Below, one piece after another: positions 1 through 8,870 of a DNA stretch of 64,000 nucleotides; position 1 is the first letter of the stretch, and each line of letters opens with the position of its first letter. The notes below the pieces were generated by a model. That model was given only the letters and a program-made list of their open reading frames with translations. It did no database searches and was not told where the DNA came from. This DNA is from Corynebacterium sp. 122RC1 (lineage in GTDB: Bacteria; Actinomycetota; Actinomycetes; Mycobacteriales; Mycobacteriaceae), in contig NZ_JANIKD010000004.1 of the NCBI RefSeq assembly GCF_024580955.1, positions 1 to 64,000 on the forward strand. The letters run 5' to 3'. Both the position numbers and the translations under genes were made by a program.

Positions 1-97
1 GATTGCGCAGGAAGCCCAATCGGCCCCTCAGCATGCCCGAAAACAACATCGCCGAAGTAAAACAGAAGCCCTTCACACCCCCAACAATCTCACCCAC
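1..97 (-). CDS. Possible partial CDS running off the window edge
   Basis: An open frame runs from a GTG at 97 down to the window edge without a stop. The 32 visible residues are rich in Gly, Phe, Leu and Met and do not identify a family. Upstream on the same strand a TTGCAA box, 18 bases and a TAGGTT box end about 7 bases before the transcript would reach the GTG, which would suit a leaderless start. With only about 30 codons visible the coding call is weak. Confidence 0.3.
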   Translation of the reverse strand, partial: MGEIVGGVKGFCFTSAMLFSGMLRGRLGFLRN

Positions 98-172
98 GGA
101 GTTGACAACCTATATAGGAACACCCCCCACTTGCAAGGGACGTGATCTTAAAAAGACGTTGCTTCCCTATTC

Positions 173-784
173 TCAGTGAGCGTTCAACGGCCGTGACTTG
201 ACTGAAAGTACTGACCATTGAGGTTCGATGGTGGACAAAACAGACACCAGGGAGGCACATTCAACAAGACCCCAGGAGCTGGCTAGCAGTGCCTTACCGT
301 TGCTGTTGAACAAATTTGGGCAAATGGATTCTGCAAGAAGTGCTAAGTCACTCGGTTCTGGGGAAACTTCAATCACATACCGAGGATGAGACTGGGAATT
401 ATTGAAGTAATTGCTCCACCACGGATCCGTAGGTACTCGGCAGCTCTCCCCTGGATGAAGAGCGACATCGATTTTCGAAAGCTCGAAAGAAGAAAAGCCT
501 TTTCGCAACCCGATTTCGGTAGCAAGCATAATCACTGGCAGATATTCGACGGCAGATGGGTGCGTCTGATCAGAAGCGTAGAACTCTAATACCAAATCTT
601 CGCACAGACCGTCAAAGCACAATTCCTCTTCATTGCTTTCCCCCAAAAACCAGGGAGATAACGAGGATCCAGAGATAATCGAGCCAATAGCGTTAATCAA
701 ACTCCAGAGATCCTCGGACTGCTCTGAGTTCCGCAACGGTCCATGAGGATCTTTTTTCCATGTGGCGCTCAGAGTCAAGATCAT
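173..784 (-). CDS. Hypothetical protein, 203 aa, orphan
   Basis: The ATG at 784 follows a GAGGTG ribosome site by a few bases. The 203-residue product is acidic and soluble, has no signal peptide or membrane segment, and is rich in Trp, Ser and Pro (motifs such as DPWWSNYF and SSWGLVECASL). I do not recognise the family. Size, acidity and position beside a cut-off ORF and a decayed secreted-protein gene resemble immunity proteins of polymorphic-toxin systems, but no toxin is visible, so that is only a guess. The patch is clearly more AT-rich than the backbone after the tRNA, suggesting acquired DNA. Confidence 0.65.
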   Translation of the reverse strand: MILTLSATWKKDPHGPLRNSEQSEDLWSLINAIGSIISGSSLSPWFLGESNEEELCFDGLCEDLVLEFYASDQTHPSAVEYLPVIMLATEIGLRKGFSSFELSKIDVALHPGESCRVPTDPWWSNYFNNSQSHPRYVIEVSPEPSDLALLAESICPNLFNSNGKALLASSWGLVECASLVSVLSTIEPQWSVLSVKSRPLNAH

Positions 785-941
785 CGAAGCACCTCACAGC
801 TAAACGCCACAATTCACCTAGTTCTCTTTATAAGCCTTCATTGGTGAGTCTACAGCGCCTATTATGGCAACATTCACAACGTTTCGATAGAGCGTGCGGT
901 TGAGATTGCGGCAGTCGGCTCGAGCGTTCGAGCGATTACCC

Positions 942-1337
942 CTAGGCCAGACCTTCAGGAACAGTAACCTGCGAGCCTGTGGCTACCCTCACTCAGGTTC
1001 CATCTCCGTTTTTCTTCTCAATCCAGTTCCTCACCACTGCCCGCCCACCGGCTGGTCCTCCTATATAGCAACCATGTGCCGAGACATCTCCCTGAGAAAA
1101 GTGTGGGTTATCTGCAACCATGACCAGAGGCCCGATCCCCACCCCCGCACCTGAAATAGAGTCATGGTTCTGCTGCGGCCCAGAGGTTTCCAATTCAATC
1201 ATCCACTGATCGGCTATTTCCGCAATTTCAGTATGAAGCAAGTCCGCGCCGCCTTCGTGGACAGACGCAGCTGGTGACAAACCCAACAGGGCCGTGGCAA
1301 CGACAGCTCAAATGGATAACAATTGATTGTGTTTCAA
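942..1337 (-). pseudogene. Small secreted-protein gene with two in-frame TGA stops
   Basis: A TTG at 1335-1337 is preceded by a good ribosome site (GAGGAAA). It begins a signal-peptide-like sequence: MKHNQLLSI, a TGA stop at 1308-1310, then AVVATALLGLSPAASVHE in the same frame. The frame continues for about 100 codons to a second TGA at 993-995. It then reads 16 further protein-like codons (VRVATGSQVTVPEGLA) to a TAG at 942-944. Signal peptide, body and tail all share one frame, so the simplest reading is a secreted protein of about 130 residues inactivated by two point mutations (TGG or CGA to TGA). The product has no recognised family. An automatic caller would start it at 1286, after the first stop. 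Confidence 0.5.
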
Positions 1338-1446
1338 AATCGTTTCCTCAGACCAAAGGCGTTTCTCTAATCGCTTTACCCAATCGAATTGGTTTGCGCA
1401 CCATTGTTACTGAACATCAAGACACCGAGTACCCCAAAAAATACAA

Positions 1447-1483
1447 AATGCCTCGCAGCAAACCGTGAAGAATGCTGCGAGAC
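1447..1483 (-). terminator. Terminator downstream of tRNA-fMet
   Basis: Read on the minus strand, CTCGCAGCA (1473-1481) pairs perfectly with TGCTGCGAG (1452-1460) across a 12-base loop. It is followed by a T-rich stretch beginning GCATTTTGTATTTTTT. It lies about 10 bases beyond the tRNA 3' end, as expected for a Rho-independent terminator of a single-gene tRNA transcript. Confidence 0.8.
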
Positions 1484-1493
1484 ATTTATCTAG

Positions 1494-1567
1494 TAGCGGG
1501 GGCAGGATTCGAACCTACGACCTCTGGGTTATGAGCCCAGCGAGCTACCGAGCTGCTCCACCCCGCG
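1494..1567 (-). tRNA. Initiator tRNA-fMet (CAT)
   Basis: The 74-base sequence folds as a cloverleaf with anticodon CAT in the loop CTCATAA. It has initiator hallmarks: three consecutive G:C pairs at the base of the anticodon stem (CTGGG/CCCAG), an unpaired C1:U72 at the acceptor end, and A11:U24 in the D stem. The T loop is TTCGAAT. CCA is not encoded. A terminator follows. Minus-strand sequence upstream has promoter-like boxes (TTGCAC and GATTAC) close to the 5' end. Confidence 0.95.
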
Positions 1568-1649
1568 ACGCGGTGCAAGAAGTAATCGAATTGATTGCTT
1601 CGGTGCAACGGGTTTTAAATCTACACCCGCTTCCCCACAAACACCAAAT

Positions 1650-1680
1650 CCCCAGCACACACGGGTATCGGCGGCTGGGG
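1650..1680 (-). terminator. Probable terminator after the UPF0182 gene
   Basis: CCCCAGC (1650-1656) and GCTGGGG (1674-1680) form a 7-bp stem with a 17-base loop. On the minus strand it is followed by ATTTGGTGTTTG, a weak T-rich tail. It lies about 110 bases past the UPF0182 stop. The stem is short and the loop long, so the call is moderate. Confidence 0.45.
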
Positions 1681-1682
1681 AT

Positions 1683-1745
1683 TCAGACCCGGCTTCAGGC
1701 TCGGCTTCAGGCTAGGGATTCAGGTTTCAGGTTTCGGAAATCGGA
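1683..1745. repeat. Degenerate short direct repeats (GGCTTCAGGCT type)
   Basis: Between the UPF0182 stop and the tRNA, variants of GGCTTCAGGCT and ATTCAGGTTTCAGG recur several times in tandem, giving a low-complexity spacer. No gene fits here. It is one of several short-period tandem tracts in the window. Confidence 0.6.
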
Positions 1746-1790
1746 ATACGGGGATTGGGGAACCCAGAGCAGGCTCGCCAACCCACTGCC

Positions 1791-4790
1791 CTAGTTGTTC
1801 ACCAACCCTTGGTAGGCGCGCACGGCGCGGTCAAGTTCATCGAGCGCACGGCCATACTCCTCGTTGGTGCCGCCACGAGCATTTTCGAGGTTACGGAGGG
1901 CGTCGTTGATTGCCTGCACGGCCTCCGCCTCAGTACCCACAGAATCCGGTGCCGATGCCGGTGCCTGCGCGGAGGTCGTCGGAGCCGCGCCGGTTGAGGT
2001 AGATTCCGCATCGGTGGAGCCCTCGTTCACGCGTGGCGCGCTGGCGGTCTGCGTGTTGTCCAAGTCAGCTTCGGCGAGGTCCTGCGCGGCGCGTGGGTCG
2101 ATGCCCACCTGGGCGAGTGCCTCAGAGATGGTTGGGGCGTAGCCCACCTGGCCTTTGTAGCTCACGAGCACACGCAGGAGCTTCGGGAACGCCGAGTCCT
2201 GGCCCTTGCGCTGCGAGTACAGGGGCTCCACGTAGAGGATCTCACCATCACCAACAGGCAACGTGAGCAGGTTGCCGTTGAACAGCTCGTTGGTTTCGCC
2301 CCACAGGGTGCGGTCGGAGGCGATCTGGTCCGAGGACATCATGGTGTCCTGCGCCTGCTTCGGGCCCTGGGTGAGCGTGTTGGTGGGCAGCACGCGCACG
2401 GTGATGCGACCAAAGGTCTCAGGGTCGGAGCTCACGGACATGTGTGCCGCCAGGAACTCACGCTGCAAGCCACGGAATGGGGTGATGAGCTGGAAACTTG
2501 GGTCACCCGTCTCTGGGTCTGCGGCCACCACGTAGTATGCGGGCTGAGCGATGTTCTGCTGTGCCTCGTCTGCGGATGGGTCGCCGGGGACGGACCAGAA
2601 GCGGTCGTTGGTGAAGAACTCGCGGGCGTCATCAACGTGGTAGCGAGCCAGCATTTCACGCTGCACCTTGAACATATCCTCTGGGTAGCGCAGGTGGTTC
2701 ATGAGGTCTTCAGAGATCTCACTCTTTGGCTTCACGGTTCCGGGGAACACGCCTTCCCAGGCTTTCAGCACGGGGTCGTTTTCATCGAACTCGTAGAGTT
2801 CCACGGTGCCGTCGTATGCATCCACCACTGCCTTCACGGAGTTACGGATGTAGCCCACCTGGTCAAACACGGCGAGCTGGTCCACGGCGCCCACGCCTGC
2901 CGACGTATCCTGCGTAGCCTCCTGCAAATTGGTACGCGAGACGTATGGCAGTGCGCTCAGGGTGGTGTAGCCGTCCACAATCCACTTGATCCGGCCATCA
3001 ACCACGGCTGGGTAGGTGGTGGAGTCCGTGGTCAACCATGGCGCAACGTTATGTACGCGCTCGCGGGGATCGCGCTGGTAGATGATCTTGGAGTTCTCAT
3101 TCACGCGCTCAGAAAGGATGAGGTTGAGCTCCTGGTATTGCAGCGCAAAGGCTGCTCGGTTGAACACGTTGCCAATGCCCACGCCGCCTTGGCCGGTGTA
3201 GGTGTATGTGGACGTATCCGTGTCATATTCCACGGCGGTACCGTCGGCAGTGCCCACAACCGCATAGTCTGCGCCGTCGGCTGCGGATGCGATGAGCGGG
3301 CCAAAGTAGATGCGCGGCTCGGTGACGTCGAGGCCGATCGCGCGGGCGTCCGTGTCCGTGTTGTAGAGGTCGGAGACGGTGTAAACGGGGTAGCCGCCGC
3401 GGGCAGAGCCGACGTCACGCGCAACCTCATCCACCTGGTTTGCCTGGGCTGCCACAATGCCGTTGCCGTGCGTGTATACGGTGTGCCGGTTGATCCAGTC
3501 GCGCTGGTTTTCCCGCAGGGAGTTCGGATTCAACTCGCGCGCGGCAACAACGAAGTCTCGCATTTCGCCGTCGATCTCATAGCGGTCCACGGTCAAGGAC
3601 TCGGGGAAGCCGTAGAAGTTACGCAGTTGCTGCTGCTGGGTGAAGGTTGGGGAAACGATCTCCGGGTCCAGCAGGCGGATGTTGCTCACCGTGGCCGTAT
3701 CATTTGCCACGGCCTCGTTGCTCGCACCGCTTGCGCCCCAGTCCTCAATGTAGGTCACCTGCTCGTCGGTGATGCCGTACGCGTAACGGGTTGCCTCGAT
3801 GTTTCGAGCAATGTATTCAGTTTCCTTTTCCGCGCGGTTTGGCTGCACGGAGAAACGCTCAATCATCAGTGGCCAGGCAGTGCCGATCACCAACGCGGAA
3901 AGCATCATCAGCACCGTGGAGAGCGCCGGGATGCGCAGGTCTTTGAGCACCACGGCAGCGAAGAAGCTCAAGGCCACCACGGCGGCGATCACCATCAAGA
4001 TGATCTTGGCGGGCAGCACGGCGTTGATGTCAGTGTAGGAACCGCCAGTGAAGGTGGGGTGAGAGTTGAACAGCAGCTCGTAGCGATCCAGGAAGTAGCT
4101 GGCCACGCGCAGCAGCATCCACAGGCCCGCGGTGACTGCGAGTTGGATGCGCGCCGGCTGAGACACCACGCCCTTGATGCCCGCGGCTTGGTTGCCAATG
4201 CGGATACCACCCAAAAGGTAGTGCCCGAACAGCGCCACCAGGAATGCCACCACCAGCAGCACGGAGAAGGTGGACACGAGGATGCGCAGCATGGGCAGGA
4301 CAAAGGCGTAGAAGCCGTAGTCCAAGCCAAACTGCTGGTCCTGCACGCCAAAGTCTTGGCGGTTGAGGAACATTTGCACCACCCGCCAGTTGGCCTGGCC
4401 AAACATGCCGGCGATCGCGCCGATGAACAGCGGTAGGACCACCAGAAGACGGCGCACGCTGGCCTCAATCACGCGGCGGTACTCCAGCATGGGGCCGCTG
4501 AGATCGAATTGCTCCAGCTCACTGGGCCGCCCGCGGTAGGCAACCCAGCCCGCGAGCCACACCACGAGCGCCGCGATAGCCGCAAAGATCACAAAGAGTG
4601 CGATGCGGGTGAAGATGACTTTTTGGAACACCCCCCTGAATCCAACTTCGCCGAACCAGAGCCAGTCGGTGTAGAAGCCGATGGCGGTTGGCACCACGGC
4701 AATGAGGATGCCCACCACCACAAAAATGGTGGTCCACATCCGCGATGGCCGCTTTGCTGCAGGAGACGGTGGCTTGAGGCCTTGCGTCAA
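1791..4790 (-). CDS. UPF0182 family large membrane protein
   Basis: The product is 999 residues from a TTG at 4790, chosen because AGGGAGAG lies 4 bases upstream. An ATG-like extension further upstream lacks a ribosome site. The first third carries about seven hydrophobic segments (roughly residues 18-40, 60-85, then further helices to about 310). A long extracytoplasmic region follows, then a Ser/Thr/Ala-rich acidic tail. Length and layout match actinobacterial UPF0182 (M. tuberculosis Rv3193c, from memory). The function of the family is unknown. Its neighbours PPA1309 and the PDZ-Lon protease are the usual companions. Confidence 0.93.
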   Translation of the reverse strand: MTQGLKPPSPAAKRPSRMWTTIFVVVGILIAVVPTAIGFYTDWLWFGEVGFRGVFQKVIFTRIALFVIFAAIAALVVWLAGWVAYRGRPSELEQFDLSGPMLEYRRVIEASVRRLLVVLPLFIGAIAGMFGQANWRVVQMFLNRQDFGVQDQQFGLDYGFYAFVLPMLRILVSTFSVLLVVAFLVALFGHYLLGGIRIGNQAAGIKGVVSQPARIQLAVTAGLWMLLRVASYFLDRYELLFNSHPTFTGGSYTDINAVLPAKIILMVIAAVVALSFFAAVVLKDLRIPALSTVLMMLSALVIGTAWPLMIERFSVQPNRAEKETEYIARNIEATRYAYGITDEQVTYIEDWGASGASNEAVANDTATVSNIRLLDPEIVSPTFTQQQQLRNFYGFPESLTVDRYEIDGEMRDFVVAARELNPNSLRENQRDWINRHTVYTHGNGIVAAQANQVDEVARDVGSARGGYPVYTVSDLYNTDTDARAIGLDVTEPRIYFGPLIASAADGADYAVVGTADGTAVEYDTDTSTYTYTGQGGVGIGNVFNRAAFALQYQELNLILSERVNENSKIIYQRDPRERVHNVAPWLTTDSTTYPAVVDGRIKWIVDGYTTLSALPYVSRTNLQEATQDTSAGVGAVDQLAVFDQVGYIRNSVKAVVDAYDGTVELYEFDENDPVLKAWEGVFPGTVKPKSEISEDLMNHLRYPEDMFKVQREMLARYHVDDAREFFTNDRFWSVPGDPSADEAQQNIAQPAYYVVAADPETGDPSFQLITPFRGLQREFLAAHMSVSSDPETFGRITVRVLPTNTLTQGPKQAQDTMMSSDQIASDRTLWGETNELFNGNLLTLPVGDGEILYVEPLYSQRKGQDSAFPKLLRVLVSYKGQVGYAPTISEALAQVGIDPRAAQDLAEADLDNTQTASAPRVNEGSTDAESTSTGAAPTTSAQAPASAPDSVGTEAEAVQAINDALRNLENARGGTNEEYGRALDELDRAVRAYQGLVNN

Positions 4791-4959
4791 CTGTCTCTCC
4801 CTTAGTTGAGTGTGAACATTGCTAGTTACGCTGTGTGTTCCCCCGCCCTGCGCGCCCAGGCCCAGCACAGGCTGAGTTAGACTGCTTCACAGGCAGAAGA
4901 CATGCAACGCTCAAGTTTACGGGAGTTTTGCATTTTGAGATTGTGAGGGTTTTCCAACC

Positions 4960-5490
4960 GTGGCTTCCAGCAAAGATTTTGACGCCCCTTCAGACCGGAC
5001 GCTCAGCCCGCAAGCGCTGAATCGCGCGATGTTGGAGGCGGTAGAGTTCATCCACTCGGAAGGCTGGGACGCCCCACCAACGCTCTTTGGGCTGGTTCCA
5101 GCCGAGCTCATCGAGCAGCACATCCCCGAGGAAGACACCTCCCCACTCGCACTCGTAGTCCAAGACGGCCTGCCCACCCACATCAGCGGCGGCTCAGAGG
5201 AACTCGGCGACTACCTCTCCCGCATCACCTGGCCGCAGGAGGTTGTGGGTGCGGTGCTCGCGCAGGAGATCATGTTCAAGGACGCGGCTTCCGACGCCCC
5301 CACGGCGCGCGAAGCTCGACTGTTTTCAGGGGTGCTGCGGGAAGGTGCCGAGCTCACGCTGTTGCAAATAAAACCCACCGAGGAGGAGCTCGACGCGGCA
5401 GGAGCCTTTGCAGATGACAACATTGAGCTGCGCGGCGGGCCTGGCATTGCCCCTGGGGTGATTGCTGCGTTGCGTGCAACGCTCGACTAG
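4960..5490 (+). CDS. PPA1309 family protein
   Basis: This cytoplasmic acidic protein of 176 residues starts at GTG 4960, with AGGG about 13 bases upstream. It matches the actinobacterial PPA1309 family, which sits divergently beside UPF0182 and near the PDZ-Lon protease. Recognisable stretches are FGLVPAELI near the N-terminus, ITWPQEVVGAVLAQEI in the middle and the C-terminal GIAPGVIAALRATL. No catalytic motif is visible and the function is unknown. The 170-bp gap to UPF0182 should hold both divergent promoters. Confidence 0.88.
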   Translation: MASSKDFDAPSDRTLSPQALNRAMLEAVEFIHSEGWDAPPTLFGLVPAELIEQHIPEEDTSPLALVVQDGLPTHISGGSEELGDYLSRITWPQEVVGAVLAQEIMFKDAASDAPTAREARLFSGVLREGAELTLLQIKPTEEELDAAGAFADDNIELRGGPGIAPGVIAALRATLD

Positions 5491-5563
5491 AATGTGAGTG
5501 TTTGCTCGTTGCGCCCGAAGGCGCCGCGCCCGTTTTCCGCGCCCGTCTCCAAGGAGTTGCCCC

Positions 5564-6259
5564 GTGCGTCTAGTTGCTCGTGTCCCCCACGCCCGCGCTC
5601 TCAGCGGGATGTCTTTGGCGTGCGCGCTGGCCTTCACGCTTGCCGCTTGTTCCGCCGGAGACCAGGAGCAGCCTTCCGCTACAGCACCAGCCGAAACCAC
5701 GGCAACGGCCACCGCCGCTACCTCTGCCGCAGCTCCCTCCTCTGCTGCAGCCCAGAGCACGCAGGCCGAGGCTACCAGCAGCGCCGCTGCCTCCACCTCT
5801 CCTTCCACCGCAAGCCGCCGTGCACAAAACGTGGAGGAAGCACGGCAGCGCTTCGGCGCACTCGCACCGGATTCCCTGTTTGATCAGTTTGATTCCTGTG
5901 ACCGCGCAGGCATTGAAAACTCCATGGCCTGCTCCGGCCCAAACGTGGGGCAGTTCCAGTTCTTCGAGTCTGATTCAAATGCAGCATCCTCCACCCAGGT
6001 ACTCACGGAACTCCGCAGCTCACGGGTGATGGAAGATACCGGCTCCCGCGTGGTGGGCTGGTCCATTCTTGGCAACACCGCCCTGATTACCGTGGTGGAA
6101 AATGACCTTGGCTTGGTGATGAAGCAGATGGTCTCCATTGATGAATCGGACCCGAAGGAGATCATCGAGGAGCTCGGATTGGTGGGCTTCAACCGTGAGG
6201 CAGCGCAGAAGTCTGGCGGCTCTGAGGAACCCACTAGCGAGGCTCCAGGAGCCAGCTAG
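5564..6259 (+). CDS. Putative secreted lipoprotein with Ala/Thr/Ser-rich spacer
   Basis: The GTG at 5564 follows AAGGAG by 7 bases. An in-frame start at 5498 has no such site. The 231-residue product has a basic N-terminus, a hydrophobic core and a LAAC lipobox about 30 residues in, so it is probably lipid-anchored. An unstructured Ala/Thr/Ser spacer of about 55 residues follows, then a compact domain with two Cys (FDSCDRAG and SMACSGPN) that may form a disulfide. It is convergent with the PDZ-Lon gene and the two stops overlap in one CTAG. The family is not recognised. Confidence 0.85.
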   Translation: MRLVARVPHARALSGMSLACALAFTLAACSAGDQEQPSATAPAETTATATAATSAAAPSSAAAQSTQAEATSSAAASTSPSTASRRAQNVEEARQRFGALAPDSLFDQFDSCDRAGIENSMACSGPNVGQFQFFESDSNAASSTQVLTELRSSRVMEDTGSRVVGWSILGNTALITVVENDLGLVMKQMVSIDESDPKEIIEELGLVGFNREAAQKSGGSEEPTSEAPGAS

Positions 6260-7308
6260 CTGCAAGTCTCCACCGCTTGGCCGCTGTTGTAGGCCTCCAG
6301 CTCTGCGATGGCATCCTCAATTGAATCCACCGCGATGATGGTCATGTCACCGTGTTCCCGACTCACCGCTTCGGCGCAATTGGCCCGCGGTGCAAGGAAC
6401 ACCTCTGCCCCAGCCTGGCGGGCAGCATCAACCTTGTGGACAATGCCGCCAATGGGCCCCACCTCACCGGAGTCATCCACCGTGCCGGTGCCGGCCACAA
6501 ACTTGCCGCCGTTGAGCTCACCTGGTGAAAGCTTATCAATCACGGCCAAAGAGAACATCATGCCCGCAGAAGGGCCACCGATATCTTCCAGGTGGAAGGT
6601 CACATCAATTCCCGACGCCGGCGCCGCCTCCATCAGCACCCCGAGCAGCGCCCGGTCGGCGTCGTCAGGCGAAGCCCCAAGCACCACCTTCCCTTCGTTT
6701 TCCTGCCCATCGCGCTGGTAGGTGATGGTGATCTCGGTGCCGGGGGCCAGCGCGCGGATGGAGTCTCTGACCTGCGCAGCGCCGGTGACGGGCTCGCCGT
6801 TAACACGCAGGAGTGTGTCGCCTGCTTGGAGCACCCCTTGGGCTGGGGAATCCTCGAGGACCTCGGCAACGTTAATGTTCACCGGCAGGTTGAGGTAGTT
6901 CATCGCCGCGATGGTGGCCGCGGCCTCCGAAGTGCTAAACGCCTGCTGGTTCGCCTCCTGGACCTCTTCCTCAGTCATGTCCTGGGGGAAGATTTCCTCG
7001 ATGGGCACCAGAGTGTCATTGGTGAGCAGCCAACGGCCCAGCGCCTGGGCAAGCGTCATGCCAGTGCGCACGGAGACAGTGGTCATGTTGAGGTTGCCAC
7101 TGGTGGGATCCAGTTCTGCGCCTTCAATCTCCACCACGTCCTGGCCGTCCACTTCCCCCAAGGTGTTGAAAGTGGGCCCGGGGCCTTCCGCCGCGTAGGG
7201 CACGGTGAGGTTGATAGAGGTGCCCGGGATGTGGTCCACCGTCACCAACAGCCCCAGCAGGCCCACTGGGATAAAGCCGAGGATGAGTGTGCGTAGGCGT
7301 CGATTCAC
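6256..7308 (-). CDS. PDZ-domain Lon-like serine protease (YlbL family)
   Basis: The 350-residue product has an N-terminal membrane anchor (about residues 5-25), a PDZ domain (about 130-215, NVAEVLEDSPAQGVLQAGD) and a C-terminal S16 Lon protease domain. The catalytic Ser is in GGPSAGMM near residue 250 and the Lys in GGIVHKVDAARQAG near 296. It should act outside the membrane on exported proteins. The GTG at 7308 starts the hydrophobic anchor directly. It corresponds to Rv3194c next to UPF0182. It ends in a shared CTAG with the convergent lipoprotein gene. Confidence 0.93.
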   Translation of the reverse strand: MNRRLRTLILGFIPVGLLGLLVTVDHIPGTSINLTVPYAAEGPGPTFNTLGEVDGQDVVEIEGAELDPTSGNLNMTTVSVRTGMTLAQALGRWLLTNDTLVPIEEIFPQDMTEEEVQEANQQAFSTSEAAATIAAMNYLNLPVNINVAEVLEDSPAQGVLQAGDTLLRVNGEPVTGAAQVRDSIRALAPGTEITITYQRDGQENEGKVVLGASPDDADRALLGVLMEAAPASGIDVTFHLEDIGGPSAGMMFSLAVIDKLSPGELNGGKFVAGTGTVDDSGEVGPIGGIVHKVDAARQAGAEVFLAPRANCAEAVSREHGDMTIIAVDSIEDAIAELEAYNSGQAVETCS

Positions 7309-7426
7309 GGTGTTCTAGCGTATCACTGGGTTTCAATGCGCTGCGAAGTTGTGGGTGAAGTGTGTTCGCTGTGAGCGTGCGGGTTTTCGTGGCAGCATGT
7401 CCTGGGCCTTCGGTAGCGTGTATGGC

Positions 7427-8854
7427 ATGAACAGCAACGGCTTTGGTTTCTCCTTCCAGTTTGGCGGCGATGACGATGACGCCAACAATCGCAACAACCA
7501 AAACCCCTTCGGCTTTGGCGGCGGCCTCGGTGACATCCTGGGGCAGTTCGGGCAGATGATGTCCGGGCTCAGCGAAGCCATGAACAGCTCCGACCCTTCC
7601 GAACCGGTGAACTACGCCGTGGCTTCCCGCATGGCCAAACAGATGATCGGCCAACCCAAGAAGATCAGCGACCAAGAACGCACTGCCGTAGAAGAATCTG
7701 TGCGCTTGGTAGAGCTCTGGCTGGACGACGCCACGATCCTCCCCGCCTCCGGCAACCAAGTCCAAGCCTGGAACCAATTGGAATGGTTGGACAACACCCT
7801 GGCGGGTTGGAAGCGCTTCATCTCCCCCATGGCCGAGCAAACCCAGCAGGCGCAGCTCAACGCCATGCCAAGCGAGCAGGCGGAAATGATGGGCCCGATG
7901 GCCGGCGCAATGCAGCAGATGGCCAGCATGAACTACGCAATGCAACTCTCCGGGCGGCTCGGCGAACTCAGCTCCCACGCCCTCTCCGGCTCAGACTTTG
8001 GCATTGACGTGGCCCCGAGCGGCGTCACGGCGCTGCTGCCACACAACCTGGAGGAGGCAACCAAGGAGCTCGACGTCCCCGCGCAGGAAGTGCTCGTATT
8101 CCTCGCTGCCCGCGAGGCAGCCCGCCAACGCCTGTTCCGCCATGTGCCCTGGCTCAAAGAACGCATGGTTGCCTCCGTGGAGGAATATGCCCAGGGCCTT
8201 GAGCTGGACACGTCCGCAATTGATGAGGTGATGCGCACCCTGGAATCTGCTCAAGGCGACCCACACGCGATGCAAGAGGCCATGGAATCCCTCCAAGGCA
8301 TAGATATGAACTCCATGCTGGTCTCCCGCAACACCGGCGCGAAGAACCGCCTGGCCACCTTGCTGGCACTTATCGAGGGCTGGGCCGAGCTGGTAGTGGC
8401 GGAAGCCTTGGGCGAGCGCATGCCGCACACGAAGGAGCTTGAGCAGGCGTGGCGGCGTCGCCGCACCTCTGGCGGCTCCGCACAAAGCGCTTTCGCGCAG
8501 GTCACGGGCGTTATCATGGAGGACATCGCCGTGGATGAGGCCCGTGAGCTGTGGCGACGCGTCGGCATCGCCGTAGGTACCGAGCGCCGCGACCGCGTGT
8601 GGGACCATCCAGACTTCATGCCGACGGCAGACGACGTTGCCAACTCCGCAGAGTTCATTGATTCCCTGCTGGACTCCGCCGAAGGCACGGACACCTTTGA
8701 CCCCATCGCGGAGATCGCAAAGCTTGAGGCGATGCTTGAGGAAAACTCCGGAAAGGGAAACGAAAACAACGGGGGTGATTCTGATGAGGGCGAAGCGCCT
8801 GAAACGGAATCGGACCCGGAATCGGATTCAGGTTCGCAAGATGAGCAGAAGTAA
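7427..8854 (+). CDS. DUF2342 / zincin-like hydrolase family protein
   Basis: The 475-residue product from ATG 7427 begins with a glycine- and Asn-rich segment (GFGFSFQFGG) typical of this actinobacterial family (Rv3195-like), often labelled zinc-dependent metalloprotease. The characteristic core REAARQRLFRHVPWLKER is present. There is no canonical HExxH, and the position I remember as His in relatives (EAAH) is Arg here, so metal binding is doubtful. The last 50 residues are an acidic low-complexity tail (ESDPESDSGS). The upstream in-frame start at 7349 lacks both a ribosome site and family conservation. Confidence 0.88.
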   Translation: MNSNGFGFSFQFGGDDDDANNRNNQNPFGFGGGLGDILGQFGQMMSGLSEAMNSSDPSEPVNYAVASRMAKQMIGQPKKISDQERTAVEESVRLVELWLDDATILPASGNQVQAWNQLEWLDNTLAGWKRFISPMAEQTQQAQLNAMPSEQAEMMGPMAGAMQQMASMNYAMQLSGRLGELSSHALSGSDFGIDVAPSGVTALLPHNLEEATKELDVPAQEVLVFLAAREAARQRLFRHVPWLKERMVASVEEYAQGLELDTSAIDEVMRTLESAQGDPHAMQEAMESLQGIDMNSMLVSRNTGAKNRLATLLALIEGWAELVVAEALGERMPHTKELEQAWRRRRTSGGSAQSAFAQVTGVIMEDIAVDEARELWRRVGIAVGTERRDRVWDHPDFMPTADDVANSAEFIDSLLDSAEGTDTFDPIAEIAKLEAMLEENSGKGNENNGGDSDEGEAPETESDPESDSGSQDEQK

Positions 8855-8870
8855 CGCTGCTGCGTAGCGT

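Noticed and set aside
2442..4436. 664-codon open frame opposite the UPF0182 gene
   Set aside because: It is His/Val-rich antisense of a high-GC gene with no ribosome site or domain; the opposite strand has a full known family.
7124..7978. 284-codon minus frame across the ylbL and DUF2342 junction
   Set aside because: It overlaps two real genes and is compositionally a shadow frame.
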